Shown here: positions 1-7,497 of the stretch, piece after piece
How positions within the stretch are numbered: the stretch's first letter is position 1
Layout of the letters: each line of letters opens with the position of its first letter
Position numbers and translations under genes: made by a program
The notes under the pieces: generated by a model
Database searches by the model: none
Told to the model about the DNA's origin: nothing
Seen by the model: only the letters and a program-made list of their open reading frames with translations
Assembly (NCBI GenBank): GCA_003142355.1
Contig: PLMF01000119.1
Span: forward strand, 4,843 to 25,371
Source of the DNA: Bryobacterales bacterium
GTDB lineage: Bacteria > Acidobacteriota > Terriglobia > Bryobacterales > Bryobacteraceae
Reading direction: 5' to 3'
Length of the DNA stretch: 20,529 nucleotides

Positions 1-432
1 CCGGAACCGGGCCGGGAGATCGCCGTGATTCCGTGGCGCGAAGAAGAAATGCAGGTGGCGGCGCCGCCTTCGCACCACCTGGCGGCGCGCGCCGAGGTGT
101 ATCCGGCGGACCTGAAGGGGCTGGACTTCATCGGGTTCGACGAGGATCTGAAGATCCGGCGGGAGTTGGACCGGTTCCTTCGCGCGCAGGGAATCGAAAT
201 GAACCTGGTCATGCATTTCGACAACATCCAGATGATCAAGGAAGCGGTAGCGCTGGGATCGGGCATCAGCATCCTGCCGGCGCGCACCATGCAGGCGGAG
301 ATCGCGCAGGGGCGTCTGGCGGCGGTGCGGCTGCACGCCCCGGAGCTGGTCAGGCCGGTGGGCATTGTGCATCGCAAGCGCAAGAAATTTAATCGCGCCA
401 CCGAGCTGTTCCTGGAGCTGCTCAGGAGTTAA
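1..432 (+). CDS. LysR-family transcriptional regulator, C-terminal part (5' truncated by window edge)
   Basis: The reading frame is open from the first base and ends with TAA at 430-432, so only the effector-binding part of the regulator is present and the start lies outside the window. The segments GLDFIGFDED, FDNIQMIKEAVALGSGISILPA and the closing RPVGIVHRKRKKFNRATELFLELL are typical of the LysR substrate-binding (periplasmic-binding-protein-like) domain: a first-lobe strand, the helix-strand pair lining the effector pocket (xxxVxxGxGIxxLP), and the C-terminal helix. The N-terminal winged helix-turn-helix would be off the left edge. The regulated genes and the effector cannot be told from this fragment. 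The next gene starts 25 bases downstream on the same strand and could be co-transcribed with it. Confidence 0.88.
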   Translation, partial: PEPGREIAVIPWREEEMQVAAPPSHHLAARAEVYPADLKGLDFIGFDEDLKIRRELDRFLRAQGIEMNLVMHFDNIQMIKEAVALGSGISILPARTMQAEIAQGRLAAVRLHAPELVRPVGIVHRKRKKFNRATELFLELLRS

Positions 433-457
433 CATTCGGGTAGGAGGCGCGGAGGCG

Positions 458-1090
458 ATGGTTCGCGCAATTACGATTGCCCGGGAGTATGGGAGCGGCG
501 GCGCGGTGGTAGCGCGGCTGCTGGCAGACCGGCTGGGGTGGCGGCTGCTGGACCGGGACCTGTTGAACGAAGTGGCGCGCACGGCCAACGTGGCGCCCGC
601 GGTGGCGGAACGGTTCGACGAACGCATCGACCGATGGTTTCACCGGCTGGTGAAGCACGCGCTGTGGCGCGGCGCCCCGGACGCGCCTATCAGCCTCGAC
701 AACTTCGACCTGTTCGATGCCGAGATGATGGCGGTGGTCGGACGCAAGGTCATCGAAGAGGCGGCGCGCATGGGCAACTGCGTGGTGGTAGGCCGCGGCG
801 GGCAATGCATCCTGCACGGCTGGCCGGAGGTCTTTCACGTGTTTTTGTACGCGCCCATCGAGATCCGCAAGAAGCGCGTCGCGGAGCGGCGGGGCGCGTG
901 CCCGAATCTGGAGACGGTGATTCGGGAGTACGATCGCCTGCGCGCGGCGGGCGTCCGGCAATATTTCGACCAGCAGTGGTGCAACCCGAATCTGTACGAT
1001 CTGATGATCAACACCAAACGCGGCTATGAGACCGCCATGGAGACGATCCTGTGCGCGGCGGGGGTAAAGGCCGAGGTGACGGCGCACTAA
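458..1090 (+). CDS. Cytidylate kinase-like family protein
   Basis: A 210-residue protein of the cytidylate-kinase-like P-loop family (Cytidylate_kin_2 type). The opening AITIAREYGSGG (residues 4-15) is the family's nucleotide-binding loop. It is followed by a DRDLL segment, a VVVGRGGQCIL strand-turn around residue 109, and an Arg-rich lid region (RKKRVAERRG). The family is thought to phosphorylate nucleotides, but these stand-alone members are not the housekeeping Cmk and their substrate is unsettled. I chose the ATG at 458 because the family N-terminus begins there and AGGAGG-like sequence lies at 441-447; the frame stays open upstream to 365, overlapping the LysR gene, without family-like sequence. 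The gene is convergent with the flavodoxin-family gene, five bases between stops. Confidence 0.85.
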   Translation: MVRAITIAREYGSGGAVVARLLADRLGWRLLDRDLLNEVARTANVAPAVAERFDERIDRWFHRLVKHALWRGAPDAPISLDNFDLFDAEMMAVVGRKVIEEAARMGNCVVVGRGGQCILHGWPEVFHVFLYAPIEIRKKRVAERRGACPNLETVIREYDRLRAAGVRQYFDQQWCNPNLYDLMINTKRGYETAMETILCAAGVKAEVTAH

Positions 1091-1095
1091 AGCGG

Positions 1096-1677
1096 CTACG
1101 GATTGGTCCCCACCTTCTTCATCAACCACGCCATGTTCCGGCCCAAAGTTTTCATGGTCCGAATGCCTTCCTCGTCCTTTTCGACCTCGCCGCGCTCCCG
1201 GCCGAAGCCGATGTTCCAGTAGGACGAACCCGGAACGATCATTTCGGTGATCAGGAAGAAGTGATTCAGGGTGTCAAAGGCGTGGATGGCGCCGGCCCGC
1301 CGCACGGCCACGACAGCCGCGCCCACCTTGCGGCGAAACATGCCGCCGTTGGCCCCGCTCACCAGGCAGGCGCGGTCTATGAGGGCTTTTATCTCCGGCG
1401 AGACGTCGGTGACGTAGGTCGGCGAGCCCAGCAGGATACCGTCCGCCGCGGCCATCTTGTCGATACAGACGTTGCCCATATCTTCGGTCTGCGAGCAGCG
1501 CCGGTCCTTCCGCGTGGAGCACTTGCGGCAGGCCAGACATCCGTGGATTGTGGCGCCGGCGAGCTCCACCAGTTCGGTTTCAATACCTTCCTTGGCCAGC
1601 TCGCCGAGCACGTGGCCGAGCAGGATGGCAGTGTTCCCGCCTTTGCGGGCGCTGCCGTTGAATGCGACGACTTTCAT
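1096..1677 (-). CDS. Flavodoxin-family / NADPH-dependent FMN reductase-like protein
   Basis: A 193-residue cytoplasmic flavoprotein of the NADPH-dependent FMN reductase / iron-sulfur-flavoprotein-like branch. The N-terminus MKVVAFNGSARKGGNT (residues 1-16) contains the FMN phosphate-binding loop; GSPTYVTDVSPEIKALIDR around residues 84-102 is the second flavin-contacting segment. A cysteine cluster at residues 47, 50, 53 and 61 (CLACRKC plus a later C) resembles the cluster-binding or redox-cysteine region of archaeal Isf-type proteins, but whether it holds a metal centre here is not known. The expected role is electron transfer or quinone/FMN reduction. The ATG at 1677 starts exactly at the beta-strand that opens the fold, with GGAG about nine bases upstream. 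Confidence 0.88.
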   Translation of the reverse strand: MKVVAFNGSARKGGNTAILLGHVLGELAKEGIETELVELAGATIHGCLACRKCSTRKDRRCSQTEDMGNVCIDKMAAADGILLGSPTYVTDVSPEIKALIDRACLVSGANGGMFRRKVGAAVVAVRRAGAIHAFDTLNHFFLITEMIVPGSSYWNIGFGRERGEVEKDEEGIRTMKTLGRNMAWLMKKVGTNP

Positions 1678-1789
1678 AGAGCGGTCACTCCCAAACTTCT
1701 ATCTTCGCTCACCGCGCGGCGAATTGCGCCTTTCAGAACTGGCTAGAGTATTGGGACCCGCGAATTCGATGCGAATGAGTCAGGTTCCA

Positions 1790-2045
1790 TTTCGACGCGG
1801 AGACGCGAAGACGCGGAGGAAAACGCGGAGAGGATGAGAAATCGAGAGTTTCCTCTTGCCCGGGTTCGAGCGCAGAGGGAGCGGAGACATGCCGCCCGAC
1901 CTGAGGTTGCGTCCCGAGTCGAATCCTCCGCTGGCTCCGCGTTCGAACCTCCGGTAGCGGCGTGCGGGATCAACCAATCATCAGTCCTTTTTCTCCAAGT
2001 TCTTCTCTGCGTCTTTCTCCGCGTCTCCGCGGCTCCGCGTCGAAG
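1790..2045. repeat. Imperfect long inverted repeat of 'gacgcggag'-type sequence in a gene-free stretch
   Basis: The 1678-2074 interval (397 bases) contains no credible gene. Its left arm (about 1790-1830) is built of gacgcggag / gacgcgaag units, and its right arm (about 2000-2045) is the reverse complement of the same kind of unit. Aligned, the arms share the perfect 12-mer TTCGACGCGGAG at the outer ends and AGACGCGGAG further in, with scattered mismatches over roughly 40 bases. About 170 bases lie between them. The right arm ends 30 bases from the stop of the TIGR03435 gene. A small extra hairpin, GAGGC-aca-GCCTC, sits at 2061-2073 beside that stop. Open frames on both strands here encode low-complexity charged peptides and are judged artefacts. 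Confidence 0.7.
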
Positions 2046-2074
2046 ATTGCTTGCCGGTCTGAGGCACAGCCTCG

Positions 2075-2941
2075 CTAGTTTTCGGTGGGAGTCCTCTCGA
2101 TGCGATCCACGACGACGACCTCGATGGGGGCTTTTCGCGGCTCCAGCTTGAGGCCGAACGCGGCCAGGGAGGTAAAGATCGAGTCGCCGGGGTCGGCCGC
2201 GTTGGCCGGTAGTTCCCTGGCCCCGCCACTAGTCGACCTCACCAGACTGCGCAGCTCGTCCCACGAGTATGCGAGCGAGAAGTCGTAGGTCCCGCCAATG
2301 CCCGTCATGTCCACTACGGGGCGGTCCAGGAGGCGCTCCACCGCGCCCGCCAGCGCGCTCAGTGTCACCTTCTTCGCTTCCAGGCGGTCTCTGCCGTAGC
2401 CGATGGAGGAGCCATTGCCCAGGTCGATCACACCGCCGCCACGACCGGCGGTGACGTTGATGTCGACGGTGCCCTTGGCGCCAGGGCTGGCTTCGGCGCC
2501 GGAATCGGGAGGCGACTCCTTCAACTTCGGTCCATTCTTCGCCACCACCAGGGCATAGACGGGAAATTCCTTTTTGTCGCGGTGCAGCACCAGCTTGAAC
2601 CGATCCGCGAGCAACGATTGAATCATCTCGGGAAGTTGTGCGCGCGTGGCGCCATCCGGCAGTTTGGCGGCGATATCGAAGTTTTCGGCCGCCAGCCAGT
2701 CCGGGCCCAGGACCTGATAGTCGTTCACGCGGTAAGCCATTCGGATGTAGCTCCTCATGGGGAGGGAGCTGCACCTGACCATGGCGCCATCGATATGCAC
2801 GCCGATGTTGACTTGCCCGGGCGTGGCCGGGGCGGACTTCTTGACGGAGGCCACCTCGAATTCCGGCCGCGCGGACGGGGACTGGCCGAAAGCGGCAATC
2901 GACGAAAGCAGTGTCAAGAGAAGGCATCGAGCGAGGGCCAT
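2075..2941 (-). CDS. TIGR03435 (DUF3738) family exported protein
   Basis: A 288-residue protein of the TIGR03435 soil-associated family, which is greatly expanded in Solibacter-like Acidobacteriota and of unknown function. It has a signal peptide of about 19 residues (MALARCLLLTLLSSIAAFG, then Q). The family hallmark FEVASVKK follows at residues 28-35. Later come RLPMRSYI-like and AYRVNDYQVLGPDWL segments, the FDIAAKLPDGAT block, LLADRFKLVLHRDKKEFPVYALVVAKNGPKL, and the end motif VVDMTGIGGTYDFSL. Order and length match the family. It is transcribed leftward, divergent from the small gene at 3094 across a 152-base spacer. No strong ribosome-binding site is visible before the ATG at 2941, but the signal peptide begins there. 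Confidence 0.9.
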   Translation of the reverse strand: MALARCLLLTLLSSIAAFGQSPSARPEFEVASVKKSAPATPGQVNIGVHIDGAMVRCSSLPMRSYIRMAYRVNDYQVLGPDWLAAENFDIAAKLPDGATRAQLPEMIQSLLADRFKLVLHRDKKEFPVYALVVAKNGPKLKESPPDSGAEASPGAKGTVDINVTAGRGGGVIDLGNGSSIGYGRDRLEAKKVTLSALAGAVERLLDRPVVDMTGIGGTYDFSLAYSWDELRSLVRSTSGGARELPANAADPGDSIFTSLAAFGLKLEPRKAPIEVVVVDRIERTPTEN

Positions 2942-3057
2942 ATCAGATCAAGACGAGGCTTGAAGGGGAAAGTTACGCGGATTTCGAGGAGGGCGATGCG
3001 ACAGAATCGTATGATAAATCCGGCGAATCGGAGAGCAAGCTCCCGGTATGAGTGGTG

Positions 3058-3063
3058 TATACT
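3058..3063 (+). promoter_or_regulatory. Possible -10 hexamer (TATACT) for the small gene at 3094
   Basis: TATACT lies 30 bases before the ATG at 3094, in the spacer between divergent genes, preceded by TG at 3056-3057. No good -35 match is seen at the expected distance. The same hexamer occurs before the TonB receptor gene. A strong purine-rich ribosome-binding site, GGGAGGGG at 3078-3085, lies eight bases before the ATG. Confidence 0.35.
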
Positions 3064-3093
3064 TCGACCATTGCTCTGGGAGGGGCATAACAC

Positions 3094-3408
3094 ATGCGCA
3101 TGTTGCTCAAAGTTTCCATCCCCGTCGAAGCCGGTAATGCGGCTGCCCAAAACGGCACATTGGGAAGCACGATTCAACGAATCCTGGGCGAACTCAAACC
3201 GGAAGCGGCGTACTTCACCGAAGACAATGGCGAGCGAGCCGGATACATATTCTTCGACATGAAGGAATCTTCGCAGTTACCCGCCGTCGCCGAACCCTGG
3301 TTCCTGGCGTTCCATGCCAGAGTCACGGTGCGGCCGGCGATGACTCCGCAGGACCTCGCGTCGGGGGGTGCGGGCATCGAACGCGCCGTCAAGGCGTACG
3401 CGAAGTAG
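3094..3408 (+). CDS. Small conserved hypothetical protein (104 aa)
   Basis: A 104-residue soluble protein without signal peptide or membrane segment. The pattern (MRMLLKVSIPVEAGN, then an amphipathic helix TLGSTIQRILGELKPEAAYFT, then GYIFFDMKESSQLPAVAEPWF and a final strand and helix) resembles one ferredoxin-like alpha+beta unit. I recall very similar small proteins in many soil bacteria, often listed as hypothetical and sometimes mislabelled as a pantothenate synthetase; I see no support for that enzyme name. The dimeric alpha-beta-barrel fold is an inference from the strand-helix order. It has an excellent ribosome-binding site and its stop lies one base from the stop of the convergent hydrolase gene. 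Confidence 0.8.
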   Translation: MRMLLKVSIPVEAGNAAAQNGTLGSTIQRILGELKPEAAYFTEDNGERAGYIFFDMKESSQLPAVAEPWFLAFHARVTVRPAMTPQDLASGGAGIERAVKAYAK

Positions 3409-3409
3409 A

Positions 3410-4477
3410 CTAGCGTCCGCGCGGCTGGGATTGCCGCAGCAGCTCGACCAGGTAGTTCTTCCAGACCACGGCGCGGGAGTGTGTGCCGTGGCCGCGGGTC
3501 TCGCCGCTGGTGGGGATCAGGATGTAGCGGCCGTGAGGGACGCGCTGGATCTCGCGCTCGAGGATGCCCAACTCGGGCGGGTTTATTTCATCGTCGGCCG
3601 AGTTGATGGCGAAAAGCGGCGCCTTGATCTGCTCGAGCCGCGGCGAGGGGTCGTAATCGGTGGACGATTCAACAGCGTACAGCATGTCGTTGGCGTCGCT
3701 ACGCACGGCGCGCTCGCGGAGGGCTTCAACAGCGGCATCGGCCTGCTCGCGGGTGGGGTTGGCCTGGTGCAGTTGCAAGGGGCTGCTGCTCATCATCCAC
3801 AGGGCGTACTGCGCCGCGATCAGACCATTGGCCGGAGGCTTGGCGTACTCCCCGTTCTTCCAGTCCGGATCGTGGCGGATGGCCTGGATGATCATGGCTC
3901 GAAACATGCGGTTGCGGCCGGCGATGGCCACGGGAGCGGCGGCCAGCGGCATGAGCGCGTCCATGAAATCGGGGTACGTTTCGCCCCACACCCAGGTATG
4001 CATCGCGCCCATGGACGTGCCCATCACCAGACGCAGATGATCGATCTTGAGCCCGTCGTGAATCAGGAGGTAATCTGCCCGGACCATGTCGTCGTAGTCG
4101 TAGTGGGGGAACTTCATGTGCAGGCCGTCGCTCGGCTTGCTGGACTGGCCGTGGCCAATGGCGTCGGGCAGGATGATGAAATAGCGGGTGGCGTCGAGGG
4201 GCTGGCCGGGGCCAAACAATTCGCCCGCGAACTGCGCGACGAGAAGGGACCGGCCGCTTCCGGTAGTTCCGTGCATGACGAGGACGGCGTTGCGGACATG
4301 GCCCGCGGCGTCCCGGGCCGGAGCGCCGAGAGTGACGTAGTGCAGGCGCAATTGGGGCAGCTTCTCACCGGATCTGAAGGTGAAATCGCGCGCGACCCAC
4401 TCGCCTTCCACCGGTTGGGGCGCCGTTTGCGCCCACGCGCCGGCGGACAACAGCATGACCAGCAGTGAACGAACCAT
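3410..4477 (-). CDS. Exported alpha/beta hydrolase of the homoserine O-acetyltransferase (MetX)-like family
   Basis: A 355-residue alpha/beta-hydrolase-fold protein. The nucleophile elbow is GTSMGAMHTW with Ser155; likely partners are Asp295/296 in INSADDEINP and His330 in TRGHGTH. The region MHGTTGSG near residues 69-75 would form the oxyanion side. The general layout (LHYVTLGAP, DALMPLAAAPVAIAGRNR) is that of the MetX/HAT group. Unlike cytosolic MetX, this protein starts with a signal peptide (MVRSLLVMLLSAGAWAQ), so it probably acts in the periplasm or outside and is unlikely to make O-acetylhomoserine. The substrate is unknown; no methionine genes are nearby. It is divergent from the anion transporter across 48 bases. 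Confidence 0.85.
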   Translation of the reverse strand: MVRSLLVMLLSAGAWAQTAPQPVEGEWVARDFTFRSGEKLPQLRLHYVTLGAPARDAAGHVRNAVLVMHGTTGSGRSLLVAQFAGELFGPGQPLDATRYFIILPDAIGHGQSSKPSDGLHMKFPHYDYDDMVRADYLLIHDGLKIDHLRLVMGTSMGAMHTWVWGETYPDFMDALMPLAAAPVAIAGRNRMFRAMIIQAIRHDPDWKNGEYAKPPANGLIAAQYALWMMSSSPLQLHQANPTREQADAAVEALRERAVRSDANDMLYAVESSTDYDPSPRLEQIKAPLFAINSADDEINPPELGILEREIQRVPHGRYILIPTSGETRGHGTHSRAVVWKNYLVELLRQSQPRGR

Positions 4478-4525
4478 AGGCCGAGCTTACCATTAGCCGT
4501 GTGTTAAATTTGTTCGAGCTTTCCG

Positions 4526-5932
4526 ATGACACGACGAAGCATCGGCTTGCGCTGGGCGGCGGTGCTGATCCCCGGCGTATTGCTGTATTTCCTGCCGGCG
4601 CCGGGCCTGAGCGCGCCGCAACGCCATCTGCTGGCGGTGTTTGCCGCCACCATCATTTCACTGGCCGCCCAGCCGGTCCCCATGGCCGTCTCGGTGGTGG
4701 TGGCGATGACCACGCTGGCGCTGACCGGCACATTGCCAGGCAACCAGGTGCTCACGGGTTTCAGCAACGCGACCGTGTGGCTGATTTTCACGGCCTTCCT
4801 GTTCGCGCGCGCGGTGACGGTGACGGGCTTGGGACGACGCGTGGCCTATCTCTTTATCCAGCGGTTCGGCCGGAGCGCGCTGACACTGGGGTACTCGATG
4901 GCCGGCGCGAACCTGGTGTTGGCCCCGTTCGTGCCTTCCGACACGGCGCGCGGAGGCGGCATCATCTTCCCCATCACGCGCAGCCTGGCGCAGGTTTTCG
5001 GCTCGGAACCCGGACCCACGGCGAACCGCTTGGGGACCTTTCTGATACTGAGCGCGTTCCACACGAACTACGCCGTCTCGGCCATGTTCCTGACGGGTAT
5101 GGCCGCCAATGCGCTGATCGCGGAGTTCGCGCGCAAGATCGCGCACGTGGATCTGAGCTGGGGGAATTGGGCGCTGGCGGCGTCGCTTCCCGGACTCCTC
5201 ACGCTGGCTCTGGCGCCGTACGTCATCTACCGTCTTCATCCGCCGGAGGTGCGCGATACCCAAGCGGCGCGGGCGCACGCCGCCGAAGAATTGGCGCAAA
5301 TGGGGCCCATGCGCCGCCGCGAAATCACCCTTTCCCTCATTTTCCTGGCCGTGATGGGCGGATGGGTCACGTCTCCGTGGCACGGCGTCAACAACACGAT
5401 TGTAGCGCTGGCCGGTATTTCCGCCATCCTGCTGTGCCGGGTCGTGACCTGGGACGAGCTGCTCAGCGAGGGCCGCGCCTGGGACGCGCTCATCTGGTTC
5501 GGACCCATGGTGATGATGTCCGACGCGCTCACCGAATCGGGCGTGATCCGCATCCTCTCGAGCGTGCTTTTCCAAGGGATGCGCGGATGGTCCTGGCCCG
5601 TGGCGGCGGTCGCGCTGGCGGTGGCCTACTTGTACCTGCACTACGCTTTCGCCAGCCTGACGGCGCACGCCATGGCGCTCTACCCGAGTTTTCTGGCGGC
5701 GGGCGTAGCGGCCGGCGCGCCGCCGCTGGCCATGGCTCTGGTGCTGGCGTTCTTTTCGAGCCTGGATGCCGCCATGACCCATTACGGCACCGGCTCGGCG
5801 CCGGTATTTTTCGGAGCCGGTTACGTCGCGCAGGGCACCTGGTGGCGCATCGGCGGGTTGCTTTCGCTAATGAACCTCGTAATCTGGCTGGGCATTGGGC
5901 CGCTGTGGTGGAAGGCGCTGGGGATGTGGTGA
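4526..5932 (+). CDS. DASS/SLC13-type divalent anion:sodium (or dicarboxylate) transporter
   Basis: A 468-residue inner-membrane protein with about a dozen hydrophobic segments, belonging to the divalent-anion:Na+ symporter family (CitT / 2-oxoglutarate-malate translocator / SLC13 group). The first signature loop is FSNATVWLIFTAFLFARA (SNAT at residues 80-83). The second repeat has the helix-break region LYLHYAFASLTAHAMALYPSF and the HYGTGSAPVFFGAGYV segment, characteristic of the branch carrying dicarboxylates or citrate. Na+ dependence and substrate cannot be fixed from sequence alone. The ATG at 4526 begins the family N-terminus. It heads a rightward cluster with two GerW-like genes; the gap to the next gene is 35 bases. 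Confidence 0.88.
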   Translation: MTRRSIGLRWAAVLIPGVLLYFLPAPGLSAPQRHLLAVFAATIISLAAQPVPMAVSVVVAMTTLALTGTLPGNQVLTGFSNATVWLIFTAFLFARAVTVTGLGRRVAYLFIQRFGRSALTLGYSMAGANLVLAPFVPSDTARGGGIIFPITRSLAQVFGSEPGPTANRLGTFLILSAFHTNYAVSAMFLTGMAANALIAEFARKIAHVDLSWGNWALAASLPGLLTLALAPYVIYRLHPPEVRDTQAARAHAAEELAQMGPMRRREITLSLIFLAVMGGWVTSPWHGVNNTIVALAGISAILLCRVVTWDELLSEGRAWDALIWFGPMVMMSDALTESGVIRILSSVLFQGMRGWSWPVAAVALAVAYLYLHYAFASLTAHAMALYPSFLAAGVAAGAPPLAMALVLAFFSSLDAAMTHYGTGSAPVFFGAGYVAQGTWWRIGGLLSLMNLVIWLGIGPLWWKALGMW

Positions 5933-5967
5933 CAGCGAAGTACGAGATTTCGTTCAGGAGGTGTCCG

Positions 5968-6375
5968 TTGAATCGAAAAACGTTCATAGTCATCGCGGCC
6001 GGACTGATACTTGGGTCCCTCGCGGCGGGTCAGAACCCGCCCGCGAACAAGCCTCAGGCGCCTGCCGTTCAGCCCGCCAACGAGCTGGCCAATGCCCTGG
6101 CCCAGCGTTTGGCCAACGAGCTTCATGTGAAGACGGTGGTTGGCGAGCCCGTCAAAATCGGCTCGCTCACTCTGATACCGATCATGACGATTGATATCAG
6201 CTTCGGGGGTGGCGGCATGGCTGCACCCGGCAGTCCGGGGGCTGCGGCGCCGCAAAGCCCGCCGATGGGGATCGATGGATTCTTCATGAGCGGCGAAGCC
6301 CGGCCCCTCGGGTTCGTCGCGATCGGCAAGAAAGGGACCCGCTTCATCAGCGTCGTCAAGACGCCCGCCAAGTGA
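5968..6375 (+). CDS. Exported GerW/YtfJ-like domain protein (TTG start)
   Basis: A 135-residue protein. The start is TTG at 5968, chosen because AGGAGG at 5956-5961 sits six bases before it and a signal peptide follows at once (MNRKTFIVIAAGLILGSLAAGQ with TTG read as Met). After a Pro/Ala-rich spacer the mature part has KTVVGEPVKIGSLTLIPIMTI, a Gly-rich strand region FGGGGMA and FMSGEARPLGFVAIGKKG. This order (VVGEP, then a strand with IP, then glycine-rich, then P-x-G-F/V-I) matches the GerW/YtfJ domain known from Bacillus spore germination. This bacterium need not sporulate, and the domain is widespread in non-sporulating phyla with unclear function. It sits 11 bases upstream of a second copy. 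Confidence 0.78.
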   Translation: MNRKTFIVIAAGLILGSLAAGQNPPANKPQAPAVQPANELANALAQRLANELHVKTVVGEPVKIGSLTLIPIMTIDISFGGGGMAAPGSPGAAAPQSPPMGIDGFFMSGEARPLGFVAIGKKGTRFISVVKTPAK

Positions 6376-6386
6376 GGAGGCCAATC

Positions 6387-7118
6387 ATGAAAGCCATGCG
6401 AAAACGTGTTGTGTTGGCGGCTTCCCTCCTTCTCTGGGGGCTGCCGGCGAGAGCCGAGGCTCCTTTGGCCAAGCCGTTGGCGGACTTCGACAAGCTGGTT
6501 TCGCAACTGAAAGCCGGCAGCGTGGTCGGAGAACCCATTCGAGCCGGAGATACCACGGTCGTTCCCTTTGCCAAGATTCAGTTCAGCCTCGCCGGCGGCC
6601 AAGCCATGATGGGTTTCGGCGGCGGTATGGACGCGAAGACCGTCCCGCTGGGAATCCTGATCGTTGAGGGCGACGACGTTCGCGCGGAACTATTCCCGGA
6701 GCAACCGGAAGAAAAACCCACTCTTCTCCAGGAGATCAGGCAGGCTGTCCTGGACCGGAAGTGGGTGTACATGGTGAACGGTCTGAACATCGGACAGACT
6801 TCCGGGACGATTCAGGACCTGGCGCCGCTGATCTCGGCCATGATGGGACAAACGACAGTCATGGTCAACGGGCTCAACCTGGGAACTCTGGCCACGCCGG
6901 CTTCGGCCGCATCTTCAGCCAAGAAGGAAGCGGACCCCGCCATCGCAGATCTCGAGGCGGCGGTCGCCAAGAAGCCATCGGCCGAGGCCTACTACCGTCT
7001 GGGCGAGGCTTTCAAGAACAAGGGGTTGAAGGACAAGGCGGCCGCAGCGTACAAAAAGGCGCTCGAACTACAGCCGAATTATCCAGAGGCGTCGAAGGCC
7101 TTGGCCGCTATAAAGTAG
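6387..7118 (+). CDS. Exported GerW/YtfJ-like domain protein with C-terminal TPR repeats
   Basis: A 243-residue protein with signal peptide (MKAMRKRVVLAASLLLWGL, cleavage near ARAEA). The first half repeats the pattern of its neighbour: SVVGEPIRAGDTTVVPFAKIQ, Gly-rich MGFGGGM, then VPLGILIVEGDDVRAELF. The middle has two copies of MVNGLN(I/L)G about 35 residues apart, an internal duplication I do not recognise. The C-terminus (about 175-243) is a TPR-type helical repeat: DPAIADLEAAVAKKPSAEAYYRLGEAFKNKG, then KDKAAAAYKKALELQPNYPEA. TPRs suggest a protein partner in the periplasm. GAGGAGG at 6374-6380 lies six bases before ATG 6387. The stop is followed after two bases by the 3' end of rnpB on the other strand. 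Confidence 0.82.
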   Translation: MKAMRKRVVLAASLLLWGLPARAEAPLAKPLADFDKLVSQLKAGSVVGEPIRAGDTTVVPFAKIQFSLAGGQAMMGFGGGMDAKTVPLGILIVEGDDVRAELFPEQPEEKPTLLQEIRQAVLDRKWVYMVNGLNIGQTSGTIQDLAPLISAMMGQTTVMVNGLNLGTLATPASAASSAKKEADPAIADLEAAVAKKPSAEAYYRLGEAFKNKGLKDKAAAAYKKALELQPNYPEASKALAAIK

Positions 7119-7120
7119 GT

Positions 7121-7493
7121 GGGGCTGCCGGAGTATAAGCCGGTTTCTGTGCCCTTGCGGGCGGCAGTCATTCATCTGGGCCGCACATTGCTGTGCGGCT
7201 CTAGCGACCTACCCGGAAGTCGAGCGGGACGGGCCGCCCCTCCTCCCCTATTTGGTCTTGCTCCGCGTGGGGTTTTCCCTGCCGGCAGAATTACTCCTGC
7301 CGCGGTGCGCTCTTACCGCACCATTTCACCCTTACCTCACCGTGCGGCAAGGCGGTATATTTTCTGTGGCACTTTCCGTATCCGATTTCTCGGACCCCGG
7401 CCGTTAGCCGGCACGCTGCCCTGTGGAGACCGGACTTTCCTCCCCCGGGCCCAAAGGACGTCCCGGGAGCGACTGCCCGTCCGGCAGCCTCAC
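7121..7493 (-). ncRNA. rnpB: RNase P RNA, bacterial type A
   Basis: Catalytic RNA of ribonuclease P, which matures the 5' ends of tRNAs. Read on the minus strand, the universally conserved blocks appear in order: GAGGAAAGTCCGG (P4 5' side), CAGGGCAGCGTGCCGGCTAA, GCCACAGAAAATATACCGCC, GGTAAGGGTGAAATGGTGCGGTAAGAGCGC in two conserved pieces, GCAAGACCAAATAGG, GGGTAGGTCGCTAGAG, CCAGATGAATGACTGCC, and ACAGAAACCGGCTTATA (P4 3' side). The ends GAGGCTGCCGGA and TCCGGCAGCCCC pair to form P1, fixing the boundaries to within a few bases. The 5' end lies about five bases after the stop of the amidohydrolase gene on the same strand, so its promoter must lie inside that gene or it is processed from a longer transcript. 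A weak -10-like GACAAT lies at 7503-7508 (minus). Confidence 0.95.
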
Positions 7494-7497
7494 ATGG

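Noticed and set aside
422..1129. Minus-strand 235-codon frame opposite the cytidylate-kinase-like gene
   Set aside because: Antisense shadow rich in Arg, His and Val; the plus-strand frame carries the recognised P-loop family.
1743..2229. Several 65-126 codon frames in the inverted-repeat stretch
   Set aside because: Products are low-complexity charged peptides derived from the repeat units, on both strands, without ribosome-binding sites.
4501..5967. Long frame running through the transporter gene and continuing into the first GerW-like protein (624 codons)
   Set aside because: Up to 5967 it is an out-of-frame shadow of the transporter. The GerW-like part has its own ribosome-binding site, TTG start and signal peptide at 5968.
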